A DNA stretch of 64,000 nucleotides from an uncultured candidate division WPS-2 bacterium (GCA_937927945.1 CALEYW010000089.1:17623-81622), one strand, 5' to 3'. Positions 9,431-18,057 are shown, numbered from the stretch's first letter. Made by a program: numbers and translations. The notes: generated by a model not told the origin, from the letters alone.

Positions 9431-10312
9431 GTGGAAGCGCCCTCGAGTACGGGCCATACCGTACGCATCATGTTCGACGAGAGTCCGATCGGGATGTGCA
9501 GCGTCATCGTTGACGGCACCATCTTGCGGAGCAACGCGGCCTTCGCGAAACTCGCCGGAGCGGCGGACGGATCCGTTCTCGACTTGGTCGAGCCCGACGC
9601 GCGGCCCGCGCTGGCGCGCTCGCTGCGCGCGATCGTCGACGGCCAGGACCGCTCGTTCACGGTCGAGATGCGCATGGCCGGCGCGGTCGAACGCTGGTGC
9701 GAAGTCAGCGGCGTCATCATGCGCGGCGCCTCGGGCGACGTCATGCTCCACCTGCTCGACGTGACCGAGCGGCGCCGCCGCGAAGACGCGCTGCGCGAGC
9801 AGGCCGAACGCGATCCGCTCACCGGCCTGCAGAATCGCACCAGCTTCCATCGCGTCCTCGCCGAACGTCTGGCGGCCGAAGCGCGCGGAACGGTCCTCTT
9901 GCTGGATCTCGACGGTTTCAAGGCCGTCAACGACACGTGTGGGCATCAGCGGGGCGACGCGGTGCTCATCGCCGTCGCGGCGGCGATGCGTGACTCCGTG
10001 CCGGCGGGGTCGCTCATCGCGCGCCTGGGCGGTGATGAGTTCGCGGTGCTGCTGCACGTCGACGCGCGGATGGGGATGGCGCTCGGCACCCGTCTCATCG
10101 GCCGCATCACGATCGCGGCCGCCACGCTGGTGAAGGCGCCGCGCGTGACGGCGAGCATCGGCGTCGTGGAGCTGCGACGCGGCGACGACATGCAGGCGGT
10201 GCTCTCCGCGGTCGATCGCGCCATGTACGCGGCGAAACGCGCCGGAAAGGGCCGCTGCCAAATAGCGCTCCCGGTCGGCGGCGACCCCGGCCGTCAGTCG
10301 TATTCCGCCTAG
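9431..10312 (+). CDS. PAS-GGDEF diguanylate cyclase
   Basis: 293 residues: a PAS sensor (about 12-115, with SPIGMCSVIVDG and a C-terminal LLDVTERRRRED linker) followed by a GGDEF domain (about 125-285). The active-site motif GGDEF is intact at residues 200-204 and the substrate motif DPLTGLQNR is present, so synthesis of cyclic di-GMP from two GTP is expected. No RxxD inhibitory site precedes GGDEF, so product feedback is probably absent. No membrane segment: cytoplasmic. The start is GTG at 9431; an ATG 13 codons later is an alternative. Confidence 0.92.
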   Translation: MEAPSSTGHTVRIMFDESPIGMCSVIVDGTILRSNAAFAKLAGAADGSVLDLVEPDARPALARSLRAIVDGQDRSFTVEMRMAGAVERWCEVSGVIMRGASGDVMLHLLDVTERRRREDALREQAERDPLTGLQNRTSFHRVLAERLAAEARGTVLLLDLDGFKAVNDTCGHQRGDAVLIAVAAAMRDSVPAGSLIARLGGDEFAVLLHVDARMGMALGTRLIGRITIAAATLVKAPRVTASIGVVELRRGDDMQAVLSAVDRAMYAAKRAGKGRCQIALPVGGDPGRQSYSA

Positions 10313-10407
10313 CCGAACGGTGAGACTGTAGCGAGATCGTGCGGCAGGTCCTCGCGCGAACGCTGTGAACCCGCCGATCGACACCCGAACGCGAAGGACG
10401 GTGCCGG

Positions 10408-12066
10408 ATGGCTATGCTGCAGGGACTGATGATGGATACGCCGCTGCTGGTCGGCTCGCTGATCGACCACGCGGCGCGCTGGCACGGCGACCGGGAGATC
10501 GTCACCCACCGTACCGGCCGTTCCGACCATCGCTACACGTATCGCGATGCGCGCGCGCGCAGCGCTCAGCTCGCCAACGCGCTGCAGCGGCGGCTCGGCG
10601 TCGCGAGCGGTGACCGCATCGCGACCTTCGCCTGGAATTCGTACCGGCATTTCGAGCTGTACTTCGGCGTCTCGGGGATCGGCGCGGTGCTGCACACCGT
10701 CAACCCGCGGCTGTTCGCCCAGCAGCTCGAATACATCGTCAACCATGCCGCGGACCGGTACGTCTTCGTCGACGTCGATCTCGTGCCGATCCTCGAAGTG
10801 CTCGCGCCGAATCTGCCGCGGGTCGAGGGCTACGTCATCCTCACCGAAGAGGACGCGCCGGCGACGAGTTTGCCGAACGCGATCGCGTATGAAGCACTGA
10901 TCCGCGGGCTGCCGGAGGAGATCGAGTGGCCGGTGTTCGACGAACGGCATGCTTCGTCGCTCTGCTACACCTCCGGCACCACCGGCAATCCCAAGGGCGT
11001 CCTCTACTCGCACCGCTCGACGCTGCTCCATACCTTCGCCGCGACCGCCGCGCTCAGCGTGAGCCGGCGGACGTTCGACGCGATCCTTCCGGTCGTGCCG
11101 ATGTTTCACGCGAACGCGTGGGGACTGCCGTACGTCGCGGCGATGGTCGGCGCGAAGTTCGTGCTGTGCGACCCGCACCTCGACCCCGCGCAGCTGTACG
11201 ACTCGCTCGAGCGCGAGCAGGTGACGATGACGTGCGGTGTCCCGACCATCTGGCTGCGGATGCTGGACTACTTGCGCTCGAACGGGCTGCGCCTGAGTAC
11301 GGTCGAAGCGCTGTGCTGCGGCGGGTCCGCTCCGCCGCGTTCCCTGATCGCCGCATTCGAAGAAGAGTTCGGGATCACGTTCCTCAACGCGTGGGGGATG
11401 ACCGAGTCGAGTCCCGTCTGCACGACCGGTATGCCGCGCCGCGAACACGACGTGATGCCGCAGCGCATCGACTACAAGACGCGCGCGGGGCGCTGCATCT
11501 TCGGCGTCGAGATGCTGCTCGTCGACGACGACGCGAACGTGCTGCCGATGGACGGCAGCGCGCAAGGCGAGCTCTTGATTCGCGGTCCGTGGATCGCCGC
11601 CGGATACTACAACGACGCCGGCGCGACCAGCGCGGGAATCACGGACGACGGCTGGCTGCGTACCGGTGACATCGCGTCGGTCGATCCGCAAGGATACGTG
11701 ACGATTCGCGACCGCTCGAAAGACGTGATCAAGTCCGGCGGCGAGTGGATCAGCTCGGTCGATCTCGAGAATGCGGCCGTCGCGTACCCCGGCGTGGTCG
11801 AGGCCGCCGCGGTCGGCGTCCCGCATCCCACCTGGTCGGAGCGGCCGCTCTTGGTGATCGTGCCGAAAGCGGGCGTGCTGCTCGAGCGCGACGAGATCCT
11901 GGCCTTTCTCGACGGCAAGATTGCAAAATGGTGGATGCCGGACGACGTCGTCTTCGTCGATGAGCTGCCGCATACGGCGACCGGAAAGATCTCGAAGCGC
12001 AGCCTGCGCGAAATGTTCGCGAAGGGCGAGCTCGGCGAACGTCCTGCAGCGTCGGCGACCTCGTAG
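10408..12066 (+). CDS. Medium/long-chain acyl-CoA ligase (AMP-forming, AlkK-like)
   Basis: 552 residues of the ANL superfamily. The P-loop is YTSGTTGNPKG (187-197); an A5-type NAWGMTESSP follows, then GWLRTGDIA and the C-terminal GKISKR lysine that catalyses adenylation. The N-terminal half (HTVNPRLFAQQLEYI) matches the AlkK/FadD-type medium- and long-chain group. It activates a carboxylic acid with ATP and CoA for beta-oxidation. It ends three bases before the convergent nitrile hydratase alpha gene. The nitrile-to-amide-to-acid route ends in a carboxylate that such an enzyme could activate, but a shared pathway is only inferred. Confidence 0.9.
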   Translation: MAMLQGLMMDTPLLVGSLIDHAARWHGDREIVTHRTGRSDHRYTYRDARARSAQLANALQRRLGVASGDRIATFAWNSYRHFELYFGVSGIGAVLHTVNPRLFAQQLEYIVNHAADRYVFVDVDLVPILEVLAPNLPRVEGYVILTEEDAPATSLPNAIAYEALIRGLPEEIEWPVFDERHASSLCYTSGTTGNPKGVLYSHRSTLLHTFAATAALSVSRRTFDAILPVVPMFHANAWGLPYVAAMVGAKFVLCDPHLDPAQLYDSLEREQVTMTCGVPTIWLRMLDYLRSNGLRLSTVEALCCGGSAPPRSLIAAFEEEFGITFLNAWGMTESSPVCTTGMPRREHDVMPQRIDYKTRAGRCIFGVEMLLVDDDANVLPMDGSAQGELLIRGPWIAAGYYNDAGATSAGITDDGWLRTGDIASVDPQGYVTIRDRSKDVIKSGGEWISSVDLENAAVAYPGVVEAAAVGVPHPTWSERPLLVIVPKAGVLLERDEILAFLDGKIAKWWMPDDVVFVDELPHTATGKISKRSLREMFAKGELGERPAASATS

Positions 12067-12069
12067 CGC

Positions 12070-12684
12070 TTAGACGAGCGCGGTGCCGATGAGACCGTTG
12101 CGCGTGACCAACGCTTCCAGCTCGGCCTCGCTCAGCAACTCCGTTCCGGCCGGACGTTCGGGAAGGACGAGATACCGCACCTCGGCCGTGCTGTCCCACA
12201 CCGTGATCTCGACGTCGGCACCCACGTGCGTCCCGAACTCGGCCAGGATGCCGCGCGGATCGCGCACGGCTTGCGAGCGATACGCCTCGCTCTTGTACCA
12301 CGTCGGCGACGGACCGAGCAGCGCCAGCGGATAGCACGAGCACAGCGTGCAGACGATCAGATTGTGCCGGCCCGGACCGTTCGCGACGACGCGCAGCCGT
12401 ACCGGCGCCCAATGCGCAAGGTCGATGCCGAGCTCGGCGGCGGCCGCGTTGCCGTCGGCGAGCAATCGCTCGCGGAATCCCGGGTCGACCCACGCGCGCG
12501 CGACGATCCGCGCGCCGTTCGCCGGCTGCGCGTGCGCGAGGAATGACTCGATCGCCTCGTCGAGTTGGCGTTCGGTCAGCACGCTCGCGGCTTCGAGCGC
12601 GGCGACCAGCGACTTCACGCGGTTCGCGGCACCGGCCGAACTCTCGTGCGCACTCGCGTGCGGCTCTTCGTGTACGTGGCTCAT
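12070..12684 (-). CDS. nthA: Nitrile hydratase alpha subunit, cobalt type
   Basis: 204 residues. The metal-binding claw is VCTLCSCY at 111-118 (Cys112, Cys115, Ser116, Cys117); threonine in the second position of CTLCSC marks the cobalt (Co3+) type, whereas iron enzymes have CSLCSC. Two cysteines are normally oxidised after translation and bind Co(III) together with the backbone. The enzyme hydrates nitriles to amides. N-terminal residues 1-20 are His/Ala-rich. The ATG at 12684 lies four bases after the stop of the upstream beta-C gene, so the genes form one operon (tetR, beta-N, beta-C, alpha). Confidence 0.93.
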   Translation of the reverse strand: MSHVHEEPHASAHESSAGAANRVKSLVAALEAASVLTERQLDEAIESFLAHAQPANGARIVARAWVDPGFRERLLADGNAAAAELGIDLAHWAPVRLRVVANGPGRHNLIVCTLCSCYPLALLGPSPTWYKSEAYRSQAVRDPRGILAEFGTHVGADVEITVWDSTAEVRYLVLPERPAGTELLSEAELEALVTRNGLIGTALV

Positions 12685-12688
12685 CGCG

Positions 12689-12961
12689 TCACTCTCGCGG
12701 TTCCAAGTACGATTCGAACAGATCCGCGCAAATGCAGCCGCCCGGCTCGCCGTCGGGCCCCCAGACGTCGGCATTTTCGAACCGCACGGTGTAGGCCGTC
12801 TCGACCGCGGAGACGATCCCCGCGGCACGGCGATCCGGATAGGGCAACGTCCCCAGGACGGCGTCGATGCGGCCCGCGCGCCCTGACAGATAGCGCGGAA
12901 GCCGCGTGTGGCCGGCCGGGTTCGCGATCCGCGTGCGCACCCGATCACCCGGGGCGAACAT
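12689..12961 (-). CDS. Nitrile hydratase beta subunit, C-terminal half as separate gene
   Basis: A 90-residue frame starting ATG-TTC-GCC at 12961 and containing the whole C-terminal (SH3-like) domain of nitrile hydratase beta: FAPGDRVRTRIANPAGHTRL, then TAYTVRFENADVWG and ESYLEPRE. The start lies inside the end of the N-half gene, in a different frame (17-base overlap), and an AAAGGTG ribosome-binding-like sequence precedes it by about five bases. The roughly 50-residue linker that joins the two beta halves in ordinary enzymes is absent. Split beta subunits are known in thiocyanate hydrolase and toyocamycin nitrile hydratase, so a true three-subunit enzyme is plausible; the alternative is a deletion plus frameshift in a once single beta gene. 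Confidence 0.8.
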   Translation of the reverse strand: MFAPGDRVRTRIANPAGHTRLPRYLSGRAGRIDAVLGTLPYPDRRAAGIVSAVETAYTVRFENADVWGPDGEPGGCICADLFESYLEPRE

Positions 12962-13220
12962 CCAGCACACCTTTCTCCCGCACCAGCGTCTCGATCGCAT
13001 GCAGCCAGCGCTCGTAGTACGACGCGGCGAGATAGTCGGCCGGCGGCATCGCCTCGACGGCGGCGCGAAATTCGTCGAGCGTATAGCGGCCGGAGCGCAG
13101 CAGGAGGCGGTTGAGCGCAAACACGCGTGCCTCCCATTCATGGTGAAACGGAGGCTCGTCGCTCTCGATCGCCAGCGGTCCGAACCCATGCTGCCCACCC
13201 ATGTCGTGAACCCGACTCAT
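12945..13220 (-). CDS. Nitrile hydratase beta subunit, N-terminal half as separate gene
   Basis: 91 residues. It begins with the diagnostic beta-subunit signature VHDMGGQHGFGP and continues FHHEWEARVFALNRLLL, DEFRAAVEAMPPADYL and SYYERWLHAIETLV, ending REKGVLDVRPG. In a normal beta subunit (about 210-230 residues) this is followed by a linker and the C-terminal barrel; here a stop comes instead and the barrel is the next gene. The N-terminal MGG signature argues for a beta half rather than the P14K-type metallochaperone, which shares this fold. Its ATG overlaps the tetR stop (ATGA). No separate cobalt chaperone gene is visible nearby. Confidence 0.8.
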   Translation of the reverse strand: MSRVHDMGGQHGFGPLAIESDEPPFHHEWEARVFALNRLLLRSGRYTLDEFRAAVEAMPPADYLAASYYERWLHAIETLVREKGVLDVRPG

Positions 13221-13696
13221 CGCTGCGACGAATTTCGCCGGACCGATCTGGGAGCCTGTGACGTCGCGTCCTCGAGCAGGATCCGGGCTGCGGCGCACGC
13301 GGCCCGAACGGGCTTGAGTTCGCCGCGCTTCGCGCCGCTCGCGAGGCCCCCGTCGAAGAGCACGTCGAGTTGCTCCGAAAGGATCTCTGGCGTCCGCGCG
13401 GGATGTTTGGGATCGGTGAGCTCCGCTGCGTAGATGATGAACGGGCAGCCCCGATAGTGCGTCCCGGACAGGAAGCCTTCCAGCATCTCGAACGCGCCGA
13501 CGATCCGCTCGCGCGCGGAACCCTCGCGCGGGAACGTCATCGGCGGCGCCGCTTGCAGCGCGGCGGCGATCAATTCGTCCTTCGAACGATAGTGCCGGTA
13601 CAGCGTACGCTTGGTTACCGACGCCTCCGCGGCGACGCGGTCGACCCCGACGACGTGAATGCCGTCGCTGTAGAAAAGCGTCGCAGCTGCCGGGAG
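13217..13696 (-). pseudogene. TetR-family regulator missing its 5' end
   Basis: The frame starts abruptly within the helix-turn-helix domain: AAATLFYSDGIHVVGVDRVA, then VTKRTLYRHYRSKDELIAAA, followed by a TetR C-terminal domain (IVGAFEMLEGFLSG, CPFIIYAAELTDPKHPA) to the stop at 13217. No ATG, GTG or TTG precedes the HTH in frame; the first usual start (TTG at 13573) is past it. The upstream sequence instead encodes, on the other strand, a GNAT protein that is also cut at its 5' end. Its stop overlaps the start of the nitrile hydratase operon, so it was probably the local regulator. Loss of its start may also have removed the operon promoter. Confidence 0.75.
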
Positions 13697-14172
13697 GCAG
13701 CACCGTCGATTGGCTGCTCGAGCGTATTGCGCGCGACGCGAATCGGGCGGCGTTCTCCGCGCGTATCGAGGGGCGTATCGTCGGCGTCGTCGACGCCGTG
13801 TACTCCGAGCGCGACGTCGAGTTCGGGATCATCGTGAGCACGCAGTTTCGACGGCGCGGCATCGGCAGCGCGCTGGTGCGGGGGCTGCTCGAACAGACGC
13901 GCGGCTCCGGGTTGTCGCTGCTCGCGTCGTGCGACAGCTCCAACGCACCGGCGCTGCGGCTGTTGCGAACGTTCGGGTTCCGTCCGCATGCGCAGGGCGC
14001 CGGCACGCTCTGGCTCGTGCGGCCGTGCGAACGTGAGCTGCGTCAGCTGCAGCGGCGTGCGAGCCATGCCGACCAGAAGAGACTCGAGAAGAACTGCGTC
14101 GGCGGCTCGAAGCCGGCGTCCCCGAGGAGCGCAGCGACCGCCGCTTCAGAGTGTGGGGGATCGGCTCCCTGA
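13684..14172 (+). pseudogene. GNAT N-acetyltransferase missing its 5' end
   Basis: The frame carries the core of a GNAT domain: IEGRIVGVVDAVYSERDVEF, the acetyl-CoA loop STQFRRRGIGSALVRGLLEQ and NAPALRLLRTFGFRPHA. Homology begins near 13684 without a start codon; the first GTG in frame (13798) would drop strands before the acetyl-CoA loop. The usual C-terminus (TLWLVRPCE) is followed by about 50 residues that are read through the antisense of the methyltransferase gene, so the original stop is probably lost too. It faces the truncated tetR head to head. Confidence 0.65.
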
Positions 14173-14756
14173 ACGATCTTGCCGAGCTTGGCACTGATCT
14201 CGGCGGGCGTCGCTCCGTGCATCCGCCAGCGCTCGCCCCACGCAGCAAGGAGAAGCGGTTGACTGGCATAAGCGTAACGATTTCCCGCCAGTACTAGCGG
14301 AGCACCGGGCTTCATACGCGACGCAATCGATCGAAGGATGCCGCGCTTCGCATCGTCACCCGGCAGATGATGAAGTACACCGATCAGCGTTGCCGCGTCA
14401 AAGCGCCGGTCGAGCGGAAGGTCTTCGACATAGCCGACGTGCACGTCGGTTCGCGCGGTGAGACCGCTTTGCTCGAGCCGTGCGATGGTGAGATCCATCA
14501 TCGGCTCGGACGGGTCGACCACCGTAAAGCGCCATCCAAGCTGCGTGGGCCCGGTCGTCACGATCTCCTGTGCGCCGCCGCCTGCGCCCGCCACCAGAAT
14601 CTCCTTGGCAGTTCCTGTTCCCAGCGCGGCGGCCAGCATACATGCCGCGAGCTCGTGGCAGGCTTCGTAGCCTGCAAGCGCGATCCGGCTCTGCGTCTCG
14701 TACTCGCCCGCGCGAGCGGGATCGAATTTTTGCGAAGCGTCGGCAGCCGATGACAT
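14043..14756 (-). CDS. SAM-dependent methyltransferase (class I)
   Basis: 237 residues from the ATG at 14756 (an ATG ten codons further upstream is less likely). A Rossmann SAM-binding loop, ILVAGAGGGAQEIV, is followed by VVDPSEPMMDL (acidic residue binding the ribose) and FDAATLIGVLHHLPGDD, the standard order of motifs I-III in class I methyltransferases. The substrate is not predictable. No signal peptide. The C-terminus (FFSSLFWSAWLARR) resembles small-molecule methyltransferases. Confidence 0.8.
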   Translation of the reverse strand: MSSAADASQKFDPARAGEYETQSRIALAGYEACHELAACMLAAALGTGTAKEILVAGAGGGAQEIVTTGPTQLGWRFTVVDPSEPMMDLTIARLEQSGLTARTDVHVGYVEDLPLDRRFDAATLIGVLHHLPGDDAKRGILRSIASRMKPGAPLVLAGNRYAYASQPLLLAAWGERWRMHGATPAEISAKLGKIVQGADPPHSEAAVAALLGDAGFEPPTQFFSSLFWSAWLARRCS

Positions 14757-14828
14757 GACGATACGGCTTCCGACGGTCCCGCCCACGGAACCTTCGGTCA
14801 GAGAAGGGGCTGAATTACGAAGCGCTTT

Positions 14829-16826
14829 CTAGGAGTGGCGCGGGGGGTTGCCCTGAAGGCGCAGGAGTGAGGCCAGATCGTTCGCTTCGACCGGACGGCT
14901 AAAGAGGTAGCCCTGCGCCTCGTCGCATCCCATCCCGCGCAAGCCGTCCTGCTGCGCAGCGGTTTCGACGCCTTCGCCGACGACGCTCAAACCTCGGCGG
15001 TGTGCGAGCGCGATGACGCTCGAGGCGATCTCGGCATGAAACGAATCGCCGGCGATCGCGCTCACGAGCGAGCGGTCGAGCTTGATCGCGTCGAGCGGGA
15101 GCGTGGCGAGGTAGCTCAGCGCGCTGTATCCCGTGCCGAAGTCGTCGACGGAGATGCGAACGCCGGCGCGGCGGAGCGCCTCCATGTTGCGTAGAGCGAG
15201 TCCGCCCGGCTGCATCACGGCTCGTTCCGTCAATTCCAGCTCCAGGTCGGAGGGCGCCAGACCGACGGCTTCGCACGCCGTCATCACGCTGCGGAAGAAT
15301 TCGCGCTGCTGAACCTGGCGCGCGGCGACGTTGACCGCGATGCGAAGATGTCCGTTGCCGTCGAGCTGCCAGGACCGCATCTGCCGGCACGCCTCGCGCA
15401 GGATCCAGTCCCCCAGCCGCACGATGACGCCGCTCTCTTCCGCGACCTCGATGAATTCGGACGGCGGTACGGACCCGATTCCGGGGCAATCCCAGCGCAT
15501 CAGCGCTTCCACGCCGGTGAATCGGCCGGAACGGAGCGAGACGATGGGTTGGTAGACGACGCCGATCCGACGTTCCACGACCGCGTGCCGCAAGTTGCGT
15601 TCGATCGTCGCACGGCGGTCGTGCGCTTCGGTCATCTCGGCTGTATACACCGCGATCGCATTGTCGCTGCGCGCCGCTTCGTGGAGCGCGGCTTCGGCGC
15701 GACGCGACAGTTCCGCCAGATCGCCGTCGGATCCGTCGGAAACCGCGATCCCGATCGTCGGGATCACGACGAACTCGTCGTCGCCGACCGAGAGCGGCCG
15801 CTCGAACGCAGCGACGATCCGCCGAGCGAGCGGCAGCGGGACGCGAAGCCGTTCCGTACGCGGCGTGGCGAAAGCGAAGGTTTCCTCGCTGAAGCGAAAG
15901 AGCCGCGCATCGGGGGCGAGCTTCCGCAGCATGGCGGCGATCGTTTGCGCGGCTCGCGCGCGAGCCTGATCGCAGCGCTGCGACGTCTCGGCGACCGACC
16001 TCACCCGCACGAGAACGAGCGCCGCGACGCCGTCGCGGGTTGCGGTGTCCTCGAGCAGCGCAGCGCGGTTGGGAAGTCCCGTGGCAGCGTCGCTGAACGC
16101 GATCGCGCGCAAGCGCTCGGCCTCGTGTTTGCGGTCGGTGACGTCGACGGCGATTCCGATGATGCCGGTGACGGTTGCATCGGCCGCGTGCATGACGTTC
16201 GTGCGGCCGTGGAACCAGCGCGCTTCGCCGTCGACGTGCATGCGAAATTCGCCGTCGTAGCACTCGAAACGCTCCAGCGACTCGAGAAGGCGGCGGGCTT
16301 CGTTGGAATCGTCCGGGTGCCACACACGCGCGACCTCGCTGGCCGCCTCCGACACGGGCATCTCCGAACGGCCGTACGCACGGACGAGCGTGCCGCCGAG
16401 CTTGAGCGTCCCTTCGCGAACGTCGAGGATGAACGTACCGAGTCGTCCGAGTTCGTGGGCCTCCTGAACGACGGCGCGATGGGCTTCGAGGCCGAGGAAG
16501 CGCTGGTTCCGTTCGGTGACGTCGAAGACGATTGCCACGATCGCGGTGCCGCCGCCGTACGGGATGCGGTACGAGTTCGCGACTTCGACGTTGATGATAG
16601 TCCCATCGCGGCGAGTGTGGTGCCAGCCGCCGGTCGTGGCAACAGGCCGAATGTCCAGGAGCGTCATCGCAAGGAACTCTTCGCGCGAGTAGCCGTATAC
16701 GCCGACCGCTGCGTCGTTGACGCTCAGGAAGCGAAGCGTCTGCGGGTCGTAGACCCACATCGGAAGTGGGTTCCGCTCGAAGAGCGCGTCCGAGAAAGCG
16801 ACGAAGGTATCGCGTTCGAGCACCAT
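14829..16826 (-). CDS. PAS-PAS-degenerate GGDEF-EAL cyclic-di-GMP phosphodiesterase
   Basis: 665 residues from the ATG at 16826, preceded by GAGG at a good distance. Order: PAS (about 10-130, NPLPMWVYDPQT), second PAS (about 140-260, ending GIAVDVTDRKHEAERL), GGDEF domain (about 265-400) and EAL domain (about 415-660). The GGDEF site is degraded to SEETF, so no cyclase activity is expected. The EAL domain keeps its metal and substrate motifs (EALMRW, NVAARQ, ELTERA, DDFGTGYSAL, KLDRSLV), so hydrolysis of c-di-GMP to pGpG is likely. No membrane segment. Divergent from the 2OG oxygenase. Confidence 0.9.
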   Translation of the reverse strand: MVLERDTFVAFSDALFERNPLPMWVYDPQTLRFLSVNDAAVGVYGYSREEFLAMTLLDIRPVATTGGWHHTRRDGTIINVEVANSYRIPYGGGTAIVAIVFDVTERNQRFLGLEAHRAVVQEAHELGRLGTFILDVREGTLKLGGTLVRAYGRSEMPVSEAASEVARVWHPDDSNEARRLLESLERFECYDGEFRMHVDGEARWFHGRTNVMHAADATVTGIIGIAVDVTDRKHEAERLRAIAFSDAATGLPNRAALLEDTATRDGVAALVLVRVRSVAETSQRCDQARARAAQTIAAMLRKLAPDARLFRFSEETFAFATPRTERLRVPLPLARRIVAAFERPLSVGDDEFVVIPTIGIAVSDGSDGDLAELSRRAEAALHEAARSDNAIAVYTAEMTEAHDRRATIERNLRHAVVERRIGVVYQPIVSLRSGRFTGVEALMRWDCPGIGSVPPSEFIEVAEESGVIVRLGDWILREACRQMRSWQLDGNGHLRIAVNVAARQVQQREFFRSVMTACEAVGLAPSDLELELTERAVMQPGGLALRNMEALRRAGVRISVDDFGTGYSALSYLATLPLDAIKLDRSLVSAIAGDSFHAEIASSVIALAHRRGLSVVGEGVETAAQQDGLRGMGCDEAQGYLFSRPVEANDLASLLRLQGNPPRHS

Positions 16827-17034
16827 GGTCGTCGCCTCAATGCGCGAGCACTCGAATACATGAGCGTACTCGACTGCCGGAGCGCTGAAGAGCCTCCGTT
16901 GTCCTCGTTCGGCAATTCGAGGGATCAAGTTCAGGTTAAGCATCGAGTTCAATGCGGTAGAATCGTTCGCGACGCAGCGCTTGCTAGCGGCAAGCGCAAG
17001 ACATTGCGGTAGGCAGCCGGAAGCTCGGTACCGC

Positions 17035-17607
17035 ATGATCGGACCGCTTCGCATCATCGATTTTCTCGACACGGCGGCGCGCAAAGAGATCGCGGCGGAG
17101 ATGCGCGCGGCGGGCGGCGGTTCGGCGACGGTCTACGGCAAGGACCCTGCGGGAGCGATCGATTCGCTGGTGCGCAAGACGACGCGCCTGACCGTCTCAG
17201 CTCGCACGAGCGACCGCGTTGTCCGTTTGCTGCTCGAGGGCAAGGCCGCCGTCGAGCAGCATTTCGGCGGAGCCCTGGCGGAGTGCGAGCCGCCGCAGTT
17301 CCTGCGCTACGTCACCGGTGACTACTTCGTCGCCCACCAGGACGGCAACACGCCCCTGATCTTCGATGACTCCCGGTTCCGCAAAGTCTCGATCGTCATC
17401 TTGCTGAGCCGCAAAGCCGCCGAGCCCGAGGCCGGATCGTACGGCGGCGGCGCGTTGCTCGTGCATGGGACGTACGCGGAGCCGTACCGGCGGTTCGAAT
17501 TGGATGCCGAGCCGGGGACGCTCGTCGCGTTTCCCGCCGAGACGACGCACGAGGTGACTCCGGTGACGCACGGCGAGCGGTACACGATCGTCTCATGGTA
17601 CCGCTGA
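17035..17607 (+). CDS. 2-oxoglutarate/Fe(II) dioxygenase, prolyl-4-hydroxylase type
   Basis: 190 residues from the ATG at 17035. The double-stranded beta-helix carries HxD (His101, Asp103 in VAHQDGNTP), a distal His172 (TTHEVTPV) and Arg182 that should bind 2-oxoglutarate. This is the iron facial triad of prolyl-4-hydroxylase-type and SM-20-type oxygenases. Substrate unknown; bacterial members hydroxylate proteins or amino acids. The frame stays open 18 codons upstream, but those residues look non-coding. Confidence 0.88.
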   Translation: MIGPLRIIDFLDTAARKEIAAEMRAAGGGSATVYGKDPAGAIDSLVRKTTRLTVSARTSDRVVRLLLEGKAAVEQHFGGALAECEPPQFLRYVTGDYFVAHQDGNTPLIFDDSRFRKVSIVILLSRKAAEPEAGSYGGGALLVHGTYAEPYRRFELDAEPGTLVAFPAETTHEVTPVTHGERYTIVSWYR

Positions 17608-17647
17608 GCAGGGGGGCCTTCGGCTGCGCAGCGACGCACAGCGCGGG

Positions 17648-17653
17648 TATACA
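17648..17653 (+). promoter_or_regulatory. -10 box TATACA of a likely leaderless promoter
   Basis: TATACA lies six bases before the ATG at 17660, which would place the transcription start at or within a base or two of the start codon. No good -35 is visible, and no ribosome-binding site precedes the ATG. Confidence 0.4.
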
Positions 17654-17659
17654 CACGGC

Positions 17660-18049
17660 ATGCGAGCGACGTGGAAACCCCATGAAAAGCACGGAACGCT
17701 GACGCGGCGCAGCGACCTCCCCGACACCGTGTACGCTTTCCCGCACGAACGGAAGGAGCCGCTGACCGACGCCAGGCACGTGCGCAACGCCGTCGCGCGC
17801 TTCGATCAACTCACCGGCGTCACGGACGACGAGCGCGCGCTCGCCTTCGCGAATATCAAGAAGGCTGCGAAGTACTACGACGTCGACCTTTCCGAAGCCG
17901 ATTGGCACGAGCTCGGCAGCCGCCCCAGCACCGGCCGCACGACCGCCGACCGCAAGAAGAGTGCGCGTGCAGCCGCGGCGACGCGCAAGAAAACCGCCGC
18001 GCGCACGACGACCGGAAACAAAACGGCGGCGCGGAGGAGCGCGCGCTAG
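17660..18049 (+). CDS. DUF6582-like protein with histone-H1-like basic tail
   Basis: 129 residues. The first about 85 form a compact domain (DTVYAFPHERKEPLTDARHV, RNAVARFDQLTGV, KKAAKYYDVD) that matches my memory of DUF6582. From residue 93 the chain is almost only Ala, Arg, Lys and Thr (repeats like ATRKKTAARTTT), as in bacterial histone-H1-like proteins, suggesting nucleic-acid binding. Function unknown. Transcription seems to begin at the ATG itself. Confidence 0.6.
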   Translation: MRATWKPHEKHGTLTRRSDLPDTVYAFPHERKEPLTDARHVRNAVARFDQLTGVTDDERALAFANIKKAAKYYDVDLSEADWHELGSRPSTGRTTADRKKSARAAAATRKKTAARTTTGNKTAARRSAR

Positions 18050-18057
18050 CGCGACCC

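Noticed and set aside
8064..9764. A 566-codon plus-strand frame over the helicase
   Set aside because: Shadow of the DEAD-box gene; every helicase motif is in the opposite strand.
12070..13220. Identification of the cluster as thiocyanate hydrolase
   Set aside because: The N-half carries MGGQHGFGP and PPADYLAASYYE, typical of nitrile hydratase beta, not the thiocyanate hydrolase beta sequence as I remember it. The gene order alone does not decide.
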